From assembly GCF_018139145.2 (NCBI RefSeq), contig NC_059500.1:56075580-56139579 (forward strand): a DNA stretch of 64,000 bases, in the 5' to 3' direction. The notes under the pieces are model-generated. The model had not been told where the DNA came from. It ran no database searches and saw only the letters and a program-made list of their open reading frames with translations. Made by a program: the position numbers and the translations under genes. Shown piece by piece: positions 12,301 through 23,310 of the stretch. Position 1 is the first letter of the stretch; each line of letters begins with the position of its first letter. The DNA comes from Gymnogyps californianus. Lineage: Eukaryota; Chordata; Aves; Accipitriformes; Cathartidae.

Positions 12301-14047
12301 AGGCTCTACCTGTTAGTCTTTTCGTAAACTAGCAAGTGATCTGCAATCTCTAGGCATGGTGGGACCAATATTAAATCCATTACACATCACCTACCCTTTT
12401 CCAGTTTTTACATGAGTATTTGCTAATAAATATTGGTGGTAGACTAGAGGAAAGGTGCATCACAGTGACCGCAGTAACGAACAAGCTGGCACCAAGAAGC
12501 ACTGGTATACTGTTCAGTGCCGTACACCATCTCACACTTGGGCAGGTAGAGAAAAGGCCCTGGAGACCACCCTACCACCATACCAGTGGGCTTAGTGCTG
12601 GGCACTTAGTGACTTAATGCTTAATCTTTACAAAAGCCTGAGCTTTTAAGATTCCCACTTGTCTCAAAGGCTGAAAACATACAAACAAGGAAAGTTTTCG
12701 CCATGCAACTGGGACTGTGGCAAGACACTACAGTGCTGCTAAATCCCTCTCCTACTTTGCTCTCCTTCCCTTTTGTGCTTTCCTGACCCTTCGCTTTCCC
12801 ACCTGCCCAAACTGGGTCCTTCCTCCTGCCCTTAGGCAGCACTATCTTATTTCTACCCTGTTGCTGAGTGAGTCCATAATCACCCTTCCTTTGCTGTCCT
12901 GGTGCAGCTTGGCATACTTGCCCTCATCTGATGTATCTCTTGCTTTTTTCTTGCTGTGGTTCTGCTGGAGGCCGTGCTGTCTTGTTTCATTACCTCGCTC
13001 TACTTGTGCACAGCCTTCCTCATATTACGATTGGAGTATGCTGTGGGATGCTTAGTTATTCCTTAAAAGCACTGCAAGTTTATCTGAAGGAGTAGAGTCC
13101 TGGGGTGCATTAACTGATGGCAGCGTGTGATGTGTAGGTGTGTGTCTTCTGGAGGATTAATATTTTCATGAAGAAATGAGAATGATCAGCACTTACGGAG
13201 TGTGTATTCCTGTCTGTGGTTTTCTCTGATTGTTTTAGTTTTTTGATTCATGTTGTGTTCATTTATTCTAACCTAATTCTGTGCATTAGTTTCATTGGCA
13301 AGAGCAACAACAATAATAAACATTGACCTTCAAGCTAGTTTTTTAATCCTAGCTTTTCACAGGCTTTTGCCTGATTTCCCACTCTGTTGCTCTCTCCCTC
13401 TCACTAACTGGGGCCCATCTGCCCTGCAACCCAATGGAGAAATGGAGAAAGCAAGTTATGGATTATTGAGCAGAATGGGGCACGCTGATGGCCAACATTG
13501 ACCACCAGCAACATGGGCTACGGGTAGGATCTGCCTCTGTTCGCTGGGTCATAGGATCATGCCACAGGAATCAGCCTGGCAGGGAGCTGGCCTGCAAAGA
13601 GTGATGGTGGTGAAGCAGGGTCTTATGGGCTTCGTAAAATCAGGTAGCCAGTTTAGCAGTCAAACGGATAAACACTCACCTACAATCAGTTAAAAAACTT
13701 GACAGACCTGTGATGATGAAGATGGTTATAATTAAAAGTCAGAAAGGGATCTTAGCTTTCCCCTCCCATTTTATAGCGAGGCATAGGGCAGAAAATCTAC
13801 AAGCAAATGCGTGGAGATCAAAAATCTTTTCTATCAGAAGTACCCTAAAATTAGCCTTAGGACTGAAAATTCTTTGGCTGTTTTCTGTATATTGATGTAT
13901 TGCCTCCAGTCCTGGGGCTTGATCCAAGAGCTAATGTTTTATCAGTATTAAGCAACAACAGAAAAAGTCTAGAAGGAAGACTCTGCATTTGCTTGCTGGG
14001 ACCCAAATATCCTTCAAATGTAAGCATCTGACAGATGATGATCTTTT
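9388..14047. other. non-coding DNA, nothing firmly recognised
   Basis: There are no recognisable mobile elements. The only splice-like arrangement is at 10264-10299: a TTTTCTCTCTTTC tract and CAG precede 36 bases ending at GTAAGG (listed among the findings). Open frames at 10391-10879 overlap on both strands in a GC-richer patch and match nothing I know. Confidence 0.5.
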
Positions 14048-14052
14048 ATCAC
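14048..14052. repeat. left 5-base target-site duplication of the LTR
   Basis: ATCAC directly precedes the terminal TG of the LTR. The identical ATCAC follows its terminal CA at 14627-14631. A 5-base duplication is typical of ERVL-like and some class I avian endogenous retroviruses, while class II elements usually give 6. Confidence 0.85.
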
Positions 14053-14626
14053 TGTCGTGGTTTAACCCCAGCCAGCAGCTAAACACCACGCAGCTGCTCC
14101 CTCACTCCCCCCAGCTCCCAGTGGGATGGGGAGGAGAATCGGGAAAGAAGGTAAAACTCATGGGTTGAGATAAGAACTGTTTAATAACTAAAGTAAAATA
14201 TAACACTAACAATAATAACAATGAAATATAATAATAATAGTAATGAAAAGGAATAGAACAAAAAAAGGGGGGGGGGAGGAACCCAGTGATGCACAATGCA
14301 GTTGCTGACCGATGCCCGAGCAGCGATCCGCCCCTCCCAGCCAGCTCCCCCCAGTTTGTATACTGAGCATGACATTCTATGGTACGGAATACTCCTTTGG
14401 CTAGTTTGAGTCAGCTGCCCTGGCTATGCTCCCTCCCAGCTTCTTGTGCACCTGCTTGCCAGCAGAGCATGGGAAACTGAAAAATCCTTAACTTAAGATA
14501 AGTGCTACTTAGCAACAACTAAAACATCAGTGTGTTATCAACATTATTCTTACACTAAATCCAAAACCCAGCACTGCACCAGCTACTAAGAAGAGAATTA
14601 ACTCTGTCCCGGCCAAACCCAGGACA
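14053..14626 (-). mobile_element. solo LTR of an avian endogenous retrovirus (574 bases)
   Basis: The element starts TGTCGTGGTTTAACCC and ends CCCAGGACA, with inverted TG...CA termini and a perfect 5-base flanking duplication. I recognise this LTR family from many bird genomes but do not attach a database name. Orientation is inferred as minus because that strand has a TATA-like GTATACAAA at 14354-14362, then an ATTAAA signal at 14180-14185, in the order expected for U3, R and U5. No gag, pol or env sequence lies next to it, so it is a solo LTR left by recombination between the two LTRs of a former provirus. The near-intact ends suggest a fairly recent insertion. Confidence 0.85.
14180..14185 (-). 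terminator. putative LTR polyadenylation signal (ATTAAA)
   Basis: On the minus strand ATTAAA occurs downstream of the TATA-like motif in the LTR, followed by a T- and C-rich stretch. It is the common variant of AATAAA. This assignment depends on the inferred minus orientation. Confidence 0.45.
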
Positions 14627-14631
14627 ATCAC

Positions 14632-17053
14632 TTTCTTTACCTCCTTGAGATGCTAATAGTAGGGACATCAATCTTCTATTACGTTTTCCAGCTAGTGTCA
14701 CTGTTTTGAATCCATTTCAGTATAGATTGTAGCTGGCTGACCTTTGAATACTTGTTCTTTCAGTTAAATGCAGAATTTTGAGGTCACAGTCAGTTTTTAC
14801 ATGTGGCTGCATTGCTTAGACATAGCACAAAACATGGAACAAATATGAGAAAAATATATCTCTTTGTCTGAAGCCTTTTTGAAATGAATAGAATAAAAGA
14901 TCTGTAATGTGAGATTTCTAATGCAGCTCCTTGTATAACTAATCTTTCAGAAACGGAGGAGTTGGGAAAGACTGTGATACCTAGGTTAATGAAAACCTAA
15001 CGGGAAGCTCGTGTTCATGAAGAACACCCTCCATGGAGGACAGATCATCTATCATGGCAAAGCATGACCAGGAATAGTTAGAAATTTTCACCCTAGGATT
15101 TTAACTTCTGCTTAATAGAGCTGCGGTAAAATGTTTTTGTTTTGAATGATTTTTTTTAAGGGAAGATATTATTTTCAGGCAATAAAAGAAAATGGAAATG
15201 GATGGCACTTGATGATCTGTCTTCCTTTACCATTTTTGCCTGTTTAATGTATTGGTATTAGATTTTATTCCTAAATTAAGACTAAGTTTTAGAATTACAA
15301 GAAATGTGGGAAAAATATGCAGACTCTGCATCTAACTTGTATGGGGACTGGATTGATTGCCAGTGATTGATTTCACTTCTTTGGTAATCTTAATGTGGAC
15401 TCATTATTTATGTGCATATCTAATTCAGAAATGTGAATAATTCAATTTAGAGGACTACTCACATATTTAAAGTTAGTCTTGTGCCAAGGTATCACATTGA
15501 ACCAAGGCCATAAATCTAAAACTGTGACCTAGCATTTTTTCTCATTTAAAAAGTATTTTCAGTGGGGGATATAAAATGTTCAAAAGTACTTTCCACCATT
15601 TGAACTACATATAAAATTTTGAAACAGGATTGTTGTTTTTATTTACAAAGACTTTCTCCCAGAATTTATTCTCATCTCATCTTGTTAGAATGTAAAGATG
15701 CTAGAATCTTCCAAGGAAATAAAGCTCCAGTAGTTCTGTATTGCCAGAAATGAAGAAAATGCGATATTGAATTAAGTCAATTTTTTGAGCAGTAGCAGAC
15801 AGAAGAAGATTTCCATAAGCATCCAAACTGACCATCCAAAGTTCCTGAGACATGCATTTACTAGAACATATCAAAGTGCCATTTTATTCATGCAAATTCA
15901 CTATTTTCCTTTGGCTAGTTTCTAAGGGGGTTGTAATGAGAGAACCCAGGCCTGGACCCGTAACATGCTATTCTATTCATTCCCTAGATTACATCCATAA
16001 TAAATCAAATAATGGTGATGTCAGGTTTTGTTAGATATGTTATTTTAAATCACGAGCATCAAATAACAAAAACTAGTATTTTAGTAGTCTATTTCAGTAG
16101 TCTGTTCTGCAAATTGATACCTATACTTGCACCCATGAGACTTGAAAATTCATGTTATTCTGCTACCTGCTTAGTTTGCGCAGAAACACTGTCTGCACTT
16201 GTAACACAGGTATTTTTATATTCACACATAGGCACAGGGTAAACAATATTTTGATAATTCATTACTTTGATAATTTGATAACACTATATTGATTAATTAT
16301 TCTAAACTAAGTGACCACGTGACTATGACCTTGCAGTATTTTTCTCATTAAAATAACTGCTATTTTTAACAAAATCTCTGTATTTTGAAATATTTCTTCA
16401 TTATTTGCAGTTGCTGACAGCTGTCTTCAGGTTGATCTTGAAGTACTCTTTTAAGCTCTTAGCAGTTGAGAGAGTGTGTGGGATTGGATACAACCAGATG
16501 TGCCAAAGACCTGAAATTTCAAAGCTGTTGGAGTGACTGCCTTTTTATAGCACTAGAAGAACTGCAGAAGTACAAGTTACAGATATGTGACTGTATTCAT
16601 TACAAAATCTCTGTTAGCAAGAGCTTACTGTTTTCTTCGACATTGTATTCCCAAGACACTATAACTTGTATTAGTGGCCTGGTCATTAAATGAAATAAAA
16701 TGCTGTCAGATGCTAAGACTGCTGCCCTATTTTAAATGCTGCCTGCAGTTCTTCCTTGCTCAGTTGGTTTTGCTTTGTCTGCTTTCACAAATTCAAACAG
16801 TTGTTTTTTGCTTTATCCCTTTCAGCTCATGTTTGCAGAAAATTATATGGTATATCAACTTATCTTGCCTCCCTGGCATTAACAAATGAACTCTCAAATA
16901 TCACCCCTTTGTGTTTCTCGAATAAAATTTTAATAGCCCCAATTGCAGGAAGAAATAGAAATCGTAGCGCAGTCCTGCCTCAGTCACCTCCTACAGAGTG
17001 TTTCAGCCACCTGCATGGTGCCCCTGGATGCATCTTTGAGAAATGATCACTCT
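14632..17053. other. AT-rich non-coding DNA between the two LTRs
   Basis: About 2.4 kb of AT-rich unique sequence with no retroviral coding remains. The two LTRs flanking it belong to different families and opposite orientations, so they are not the ends of one provirus. Short TTGATAA repeats occur near 16240-16282. No exon is recognised. Confidence 0.6.
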
Positions 17054-17238
17054 TTATGTGTATTGGGTTTGCATGGCAAGGTTTTGGTAGCGGGGGGGCT
17101 ACAGAGGTGGCTTCTGTGAGAAGCTGCTAGAAGCTTCCCCCATGTCTGATGGAGCCAATGCCAGCCAGCTCCAAGTCGGACCCACCGCTGGCCAAGGCTG
17201 AGCCTATCAGCAACAGTGGTAGCACCTCTGTGATAACA

Positions 17239-17245
17239 TATTTAA
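17239..17245 (+). promoter_or_regulatory. LTR TATA-like box (TATTTAA)
   Basis: TATTTAA lies about 180 bases into the LTR and is followed by a purine-rich stretch. Its position upstream of the internal repeats and of AATAAA fits the U3/R promoter of the element. Activity is not predictable from sequence. Confidence 0.5.
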
Positions 17246-17379
17246 GAAGGGGAAAAAAAACTTGCACAACAACCTGCAGCCAGAGAGAGGAGTGAGAATA
17301 TGTGAGAGGAACAACTCTGCAGACCCCAAGGTCAGTGCAGAAGGAGGGGGAGGAGGTGCTCCAGGCGCCAAAGCAGAGA

Positions 17380-17720
17380 TTCCCCTGCAGCCCATGGTCA
17401 AGACCATGGTGAGGCAGGCTGTCCCCTTGCAGCCCATGGAGGTTAACGGTGGAGCAGATATCCACCTGCAGCTTGTGGAGGACTCCATGCTGGAGCAGGT
17501 GGATGCTTGAAGGAGGCTCTGACCCTGTGGAGAGCCCGTGCTGGAGCTGTCTGTTCCTAAAGGACTGCACCCCATGGAAAGGACACATGGAAAGGACCCA
17601 CACTGGAGCAGTTCATGAAGAACTGCAGCCCATGGGAAGGACACACATTGGAGAAGTTCGTGGAGGACTGCCTGCCGTGGGAGGACCTCCTTGCTGGAGC
17701 AGAGGAAGAGTGTGAGGAGG
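17380..17720 (+). repeat. imperfect tandem repeats inside the LTR
   Basis: Variants of CTGCAGCCCATGG recur at about 17385, 17427, 17565 and 17622, alternating with CTGGAGCAG-like segments, at irregular spacing. The repeats are diverged and are part of the LTR body, not a host minisatellite. They explain several overlapping open frames in this interval. Confidence 0.65.
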
Positions 17721-17908
17721 AAGGAGCGGCAGAGACAACATGTGATGGACTAACTGCAACCACTGTTTTCCATCCCCCTGCACTGCTCAGCGGGGAGGAG
17801 GCAGAGAAATCAGGAGTGAAGTCAAGCCCGGGAAGAAGCGAGGGATGGGGGGAAGGTGTTTTTGAGGTTTGGTTTTATTGCTCATTATCCGACTCTGATT
17901 TGATTGGT

Positions 17909-17914
17909 AATAAA
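17909..17914 (+). terminator. LTR polyadenylation signal (AATAAA)
   Basis: AATAAA is followed about 20 bases later by a GTCTGTTTTGC stretch, a plausible GU-rich downstream element. It marks the R/U5 part of the LTR and supports the plus orientation. Confidence 0.6.
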
Positions 17915-18093
17915 TTAATTTTCCCCAAGTCGAGTCTGTTTTGCACATGATGGTAATTGCTGAGTGATCTCCCTGTCCTTACCTCCACCCACGAGCCTTT
18001 CGTTATATTTCCTCTCCCCTGTCCTGCTGAGGAGGGAGAGTGATAGAGCAGCTTGGTGGGCACCTGGTGTCCAGCCAAGGTCAACCCACCACA

Positions 18094-19089
18094 TTATCTT
18101 AAGCATCATCTCCGCTGTCCAGGTGGAGGCAGTGGGGAGGTGCTGGGTTTCGGGGAGGGGGTGTGCTCTTGGGGGCAGTCAAGCAGCCTTTGGGGAGTCT
18201 CTCAGGGCACAGGTGCTTCTGCCCTTTCTGCACAGGGGGCATCTACCACCGGTGTTTTTACAGCCATAGTCCCAAGCACCATCGGGGTTAGCACTCCTTG
18301 ATGAGATTTTACTTGCTAATTCTTCCCGCTTTTGTGTCAAGCTTGGGATATTTTGTGCAGTGACCTTTATTGGCTGGGTGCGTAAGTTTAAAAAAGGAAT
18401 TGCTGATTGCATTTGCTACTGCATTGGCAGGAGACTGCAAATTAAACAAATCTGAGTTGTGCGAAAACTTGTGAGTGTTTCTGCTGAAATCCAGGCCAAA
18501 TATGAGATATTTCATCCATATCCAATTGGAGGCAAATCAGAACACACAGTCTGGATCCAGACACCTCGATGAAGTTATCCAAAGTCCAGAGACAGATATC
18601 TGCAACTGCAAAACTCATTGTTTCAGAGTGGGGTAAGGAGAAACCAGGGTCAAAAAGCTCCAGCATAACAATGTTTGGGAAGTTTTGAGATTCAGGTGAG
18701 AACTGTATAACTGAAATTCATTTCTGTTTCTGATAATACTGCTTTATTTCACAGCAGTATTCAAAATACATGTCCACTGCACATTGATGTTGGTGGTGAG
18801 CTTTCCTGCCGTTACATATGTCAGTGTTTGCTTTCAGATGGCAAACAAAAAACACAGACAGTCCAGTGTGGGGCTTCTGTCCTCTTTCTTAGTGTGAATC
18901 CTGACTTCATGTAGTCCCTTACAGTTGGCAGTCAGAAAAAGGGGAAAGATGTGATGAACGGCTGATGAATAAAAGACTATATTCTTTCTTTTAAAGCAGA
19001 AAAATGCATTGCCTGCCTTTCCTTGTAAATAACAAGATAATCACATGGAGATCGATAATAACGGTCTTATTACTAGAACCTCACATTGT
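18094..19089. other. non-coding DNA with a G-quadruplex motif
   Basis: At 18134-18161 four G runs of 3 to 5 are separated by loops of 7, 4 and 1 bases, matching the G-quadruplex consensus; a fifth run lies at 18171-18175. This begins 40 bases beyond the LTR end. The rest of the interval shows nothing recognisable. Confidence 0.5.
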
Positions 19090-19440
19090 GCCCTAGACGT
19101 TTTGATGGCAGGAGCCTCCCGTCAGGATCAGCTGCCGCTCCTTTGTCTTCACCCCCTGCAGCCCCGGCTCCTGCCAAGCAGCCGACGTCCCAGTGCACAG
19201 CGCACAGCGGGGCTGGGGCTGCTCCCCACCTGACATCCCCGCCGAGCATCTGGGCACCTTCGCCCACAGCCTGGCAGCTCTGCCGGCACGCAGCCGCTAG
19301 GAGGAACTGGCAGAGGCAAGTCTCCTGATCTTCAAAAAGCAGATGAGGAATGATGCCGTTGCCCAGTCCTCAGCCGCCCCTTCCACGCTGGGATGCGCCC
19401 AATGAACCAGGAGCACAGCGGGCGATGGGAGCATGCTGGA
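19090..19440. other. short CpG-enriched, GC-rich patch
   Basis: About 20 CpG dinucleotides are countable in 350 bases, the highest density in the window. Both strands carry alanine- and proline-rich open frames, as expected from GC-rich composition. There is no convincing first exon or donor site. A small orphan CpG island or an unrecognised GC-rich exon are possible. Confidence 0.45.
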
Positions 19441-22400
19441 AGTATCCACATTCTTTCCCTTGTGTCCATTGCGCTATGGGATACCATTGCCTTTCATAGC
19501 AGTAGTAAATCTCAGCAAAGCTTTGGTTTTGGCTTTGGGGTCTTTTATTTTGATATTTGCTCTAACATGTTTGCTACCCGAGCCAACTACCAGCCATTTT
19601 TTTTTGCAAGGCTTGTAATGATTGAATGACATCAAATCTTCAAAAATCCCTGGAAAGATATGCTCATTATTGTAGTAACTAATATTCATGCCCCAGTGGA
19701 CAATAATTTTGCATTTGCCAACTTATCAATCAACTGTTTTTTAATCTGGTTATTACAGGTTCCGTGATACAGTATCAGTATTAGACACTACAACATCCTT
19801 GCTAACTGGTCTGTAAGTTTCTAATATGTAGTTAACTTTATCTGCAGCATCACTGTGAAGTTTTTTCTTTGAGTTGCTAATATGTACTTAAAGCCTACAT
19901 GCAAGCAAAGATAAGGTTATCTGTGGAAATAATTGCAAAGTAGGGAAAGGGAGGAAGAAGGACATAGTACTTGCAGAAGGAACTGAGCTAAGGGTGATAA
20001 AATACTCCCCTCATCTCTTAGGTCCATAGAAGCTGTGTAGTTGTTGTGCTGCTAGTAGAATAGCCAGCGCTGGCAAGAATATTGCAATTGAAGCCCCACT
20101 GTTACAAAAAATAAATTCAGTTTGTGTTTATCACAGTTTTGCATTCACGTGATGGTCTATTTCTCTCCTATTAAATCTCCAGACTGAAGCACTTACTGTA
20201 AACAGCCTCATCTAATGTCATCCTTGTGCCAGGCTTTCTTGCTTTATAACTGAAACGGACAACTTCTATTTTCACAGTGGAAATCGGTCCTTCATTAGTT
20301 TCGTCTCTTTTGGGAGTTGTGCCAGTCTTCTGCATGAAAGAAATCTAAGTAGGGTAAATAAAAGACTACAGAGATTCAGCAATGCAGTTGTACACTGATT
20401 AATATTTGAACAAATTAATGATTAATATTTGAAGAAATTAATGAAGAAATACCAAGCAATGTTGTTAGGAGGTGAAGGCATTCAGATACCAGTGGTACCC
20501 ATGTGTAAAAGCCAGCCTACTGGAACTGTAAAAGCTTCTGAAAATGGCCTTCTGCAGAGTTTACCATAGGAAGCATTGTCTGGGAGTGGTTAAGCTTCTG
20601 CCCATATCTCTTGTTTCTGTCTTGATGCAGATACTCTGGGAGCAAATGAGTCATCACTAGTATAAACTCTGACAAATGGCTCGTGAGTTTGGGTGCCTCA
20701 AGTTGTCCAGCCCCACATGTTGCAGAGGTCTGATTTTGCATAGGGCAGGCACATCACGAGTCCAAAAGACAGATCTTTTTGAGAAGACACCCAAAGCGAC
20801 GCCTCCTACTAGGTGACAAAGGTGAGCATTCTCTATTCACTCAGAGGGGTCAGACATGGACTTGACTGTCCCCACAAGACAAGATCCACCCAACGTCAGT
20901 GCCACAGAGGTTCACATAGCTGGGGAAGTGGGCTCCTGCCACCCTGCCAGGCATCGCTGTTCTGCAGCACAAAGTGTTATAGCTGCTGCAGGGTAAGGTG
21001 AGAGATGGAAAGCAGATTTCAGAAGACCACAAATGGTATGACAGCCAAAAAAAAAAGACACAGCTCTTCTGCTGAGCCACAATCTGTGTATTCATACTCT
21101 TATCCTGGGAGCTTTGTGTACCCATGTGATTAATAGCTGGGTATTAAAGCTATCATGTAGATCACATACATTCCTTCTGTATTGCCACGTAAGATGCAGA
21201 GCGACAGGCCTTTGGCACTGGCATATGACCTGCCGCCTTGACAGCTGCTGAGTCTGACAGTCCTGAGTCATGTCTGGTTGTGCCCAGCCAGTGAGCCTGT
21301 CGTCTACACAGCAGAGCTGCTACTTCTTTGGAGGAGGCCAATGGTGCGTTATTGCCATGTCACAGCACTGCATTTTATTGCCCCAGGCTGTCTACATATA
21401 TGTAAATATCTTGAGAGCACCATTTTGAACATTACTACCTGCAGCAGCTCTTGCTCTGTCTGTTCAGGCACCGAGATGGAAAACTTCTCCATTAGAGAAA
21501 ATGTGCTGTGATGTAGCATCTCAGGTTGGTGGGGATTCACTCTAGCACAGCATGTTGTTGGCTGCTGGTACACATGACTGATCGGTCTGTGTGTCAGAGT
21601 ACATGGCTTTCAGTGCATGTAATATGATTGTGTGGTGTTGGTGCTTATAACATATCCCCCATCGTTCCTCATGCACCTTACACCCTGTGCTAGGGACTGT
21701 TGTATTTACCCACATCCAACCTAACCAGAGAATAGCCTTCTAGTTTTAATGGTCTGAAAAATTAGGCACTTAAATTAAGATACAGGAGCTCAATTCCAAG
21801 TGAGACTGCAAAGACCTTGCACGTCCTCAGGTGAGAGACTCACTCTCCTTTGCTTCAGTGCTCTGTTTGGAAAGTGATGCCTAACATGTTTCTATGCCCC
21901 AAGAGGATTATGAGAATGCATGTGAGGCACTTGGAAGCTATTGCCTTGGGAACCAGACAAAGAAATCTTCCAGCAGCCCACCTGAGACCCAGATGTGATG
22001 AGTCTTGTTGCACAGAGATACGGGGATGCATTAAGGGTGCGAGGAGTTCCTGGTGGGACCAAGCTGGCAGCCCCCTGCCCTGATGTCTGTCTCCTACCAC
22101 AGTAGTGGGTGAGGTTTTGGGGCATAAATGTAAGCCCCAGCCCTCCCTGGGACCTCTTTTTCTCCTACAACTCTACAGCCATAGCTCTTGCATTAGATAT
22201 GTTGGTGAATACATGTCCGAGCAGTCCTGTCCAGATCCATTTGTAGAACTGTGGTCTATGCATTCATGTAAACCATTTCTGACCACACTGATGCCATCCG
22301 CCCCAGACCCCTGTGGCAGCAAATTACAGAATTTACTACTTGCTGGATAAAGAAGAACTGTATTTTATATGGTTTAGGCTTACCTCCTACAGATTTAATT

Positions 22401-22477
22401 GCATGCCTCATAATCGTCTAACTGCAGGATTTAGTGAACAGCGGTTCCCCATTCAGCTTACCCCTTCACTGTTTTGG
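19441..22477. other. non-coding DNA, nothing recognised apart from a short tandem duplication
   Basis: Mostly unique sequence, AT-rich in the first half. The two-copy tandem repeat at 20398-20443 is annotated separately. No exon, RNA gene or mobile element is recognised. Confidence 0.5.
20398..20443. repeat. two-copy tandem repeat, 23-base unit
   Basis: Two adjacent 23-base copies (20398-20420 and 20421-20443) start ATTAATATTTGAA and differ at one position. They are AT-rich. The near identity indicates a recent local duplication, probably by replication slippage. Confidence 0.85.
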
Positions 22478-23310
22478 AAACATAGATCATATTCCACTCA
22501 GCCCTCTCCCTGAAGGGTTGCAGCTTTCCTGGTCTCCTTTCATAGACAGCTGCACCATCCCCTTACTTGCTGTATTGATCCTTCTCTGTACTTTCCCCAA
22601 CTGCTGAACCTCCTTCTTGAGACACTGAAAACAGGGCTGTGCAGAGCTGTCAAGAAGTGGATGCACAAGCTTTTCATATAGCAGCAAAACTGCACCTTCT
22701 CTCTTGGTCTCAGCACACTTCCCTATGATGTCCTGTGTTTTTCTTGGCTATTTTAGCTCCCCCTGAACACTGAGCCAAAGATTTCAGAGGGCTGCCCATG
22801 GTGACTCCAAGACCTCTTGCCTAAATTGTAACTGCCGGTTCCAGGTTCAGTATCATGTAGACATGGTTCAGATCTACTACCTTACATTTATCCACATGGA
22901 TGCCCATCTGCCCACACATTCATTTGTCTAAAGTCATTCTGGATCATCTCACCACCGGCACAGCCGGTGACTGACTGAAGGAGCTCAGCCGCCATCTGCA
23001 AACCTAAGTATTTCACTGTTTAACCCATTCTGTAGGTCACCGATGAAAGTGTTGAATAAAAATTATTTCAGTGCCTTCCTCCATGGGTTACCACCACTGA
23101 CTCTTCTCCATCTCAAGGTGTGACATTTGGCTCTGCTCTTTGCTTCTTATCCTTTAACTGGCTTTTAATCCTTAGAAGGGCATTTCCTCCCATCCCTGGC
23201 AACACAGCTTCTTTAATAACCTTTGCTGTGAAATCCTGTCAAAGGCTTTATGAAAACCCAAATATAAGGCGTCCACTGGGTTCGCTTTATCCACAAGCTT
23301 ACCAGCTTGA
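22478..23310 (-). mobile_element. ancient CR1-superfamily LINE, reverse-transcriptase region, inactive
   Basis: On the minus strand the sequence follows the 3' half of a CR1-type reverse transcriptase. Recognisable pieces, in order, are: FHKAFDR around 23240 (catalytic block A, where the family has DFQKAFDKV); IGDLQNGLNSE followed by RFADG near 22992-23030 (block C, normally FADD, with the second Asp replaced); ARGLGVTMG near 22800-22825; and YEKLVHPLLD with EVQQLGKVQRR near 22570-22680. These blocks fall in all three minus frames, so the copy is frameshifted as well as interrupted by stops. The element is 5'-truncated and its 3' untranslated end is absent. Divergence suggests an old insertion. 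Confidence 0.8.

Larger units (their letters stand above)
17059..18093 (+). mobile_element. solo LTR of a second avian endogenous retrovirus (about 1.03 kb)
   Basis: The element starts TGTATTGGGTTTGCATGGC and ends GGTCAACCCACCACA. I recognise it as a long avian LTR. Plus orientation follows from TATTTAA at 17239-17245 and AATAAA at 17909-17914. The flanking pentamers are TTATG before and TTATC after, a 4-of-5 match consistent with one substitution in a 5-base duplication. Between about 17380 and 17720 lie diverged tandem copies of a motif containing CTGCAGCCCATGG and CTGGAGCAG. These keep frames open on both strands and create spurious frames of up to 158 codons. No viral coding region adjoins, so it is a solo LTR. 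Confidence 0.85.

Noticed and set aside
17127..17763. Overlapping open frames of up to 158 codons, some with repeated peptide motifs
   Set aside because: They are translations of the tandem repeats inside the plus-strand LTR and occur on both strands.
14053..18093. A provirus bounded by the two LTRs
   Set aside because: The LTRs are different families in opposite orientation, each with its own flanking duplication, and no viral genes lie between them.
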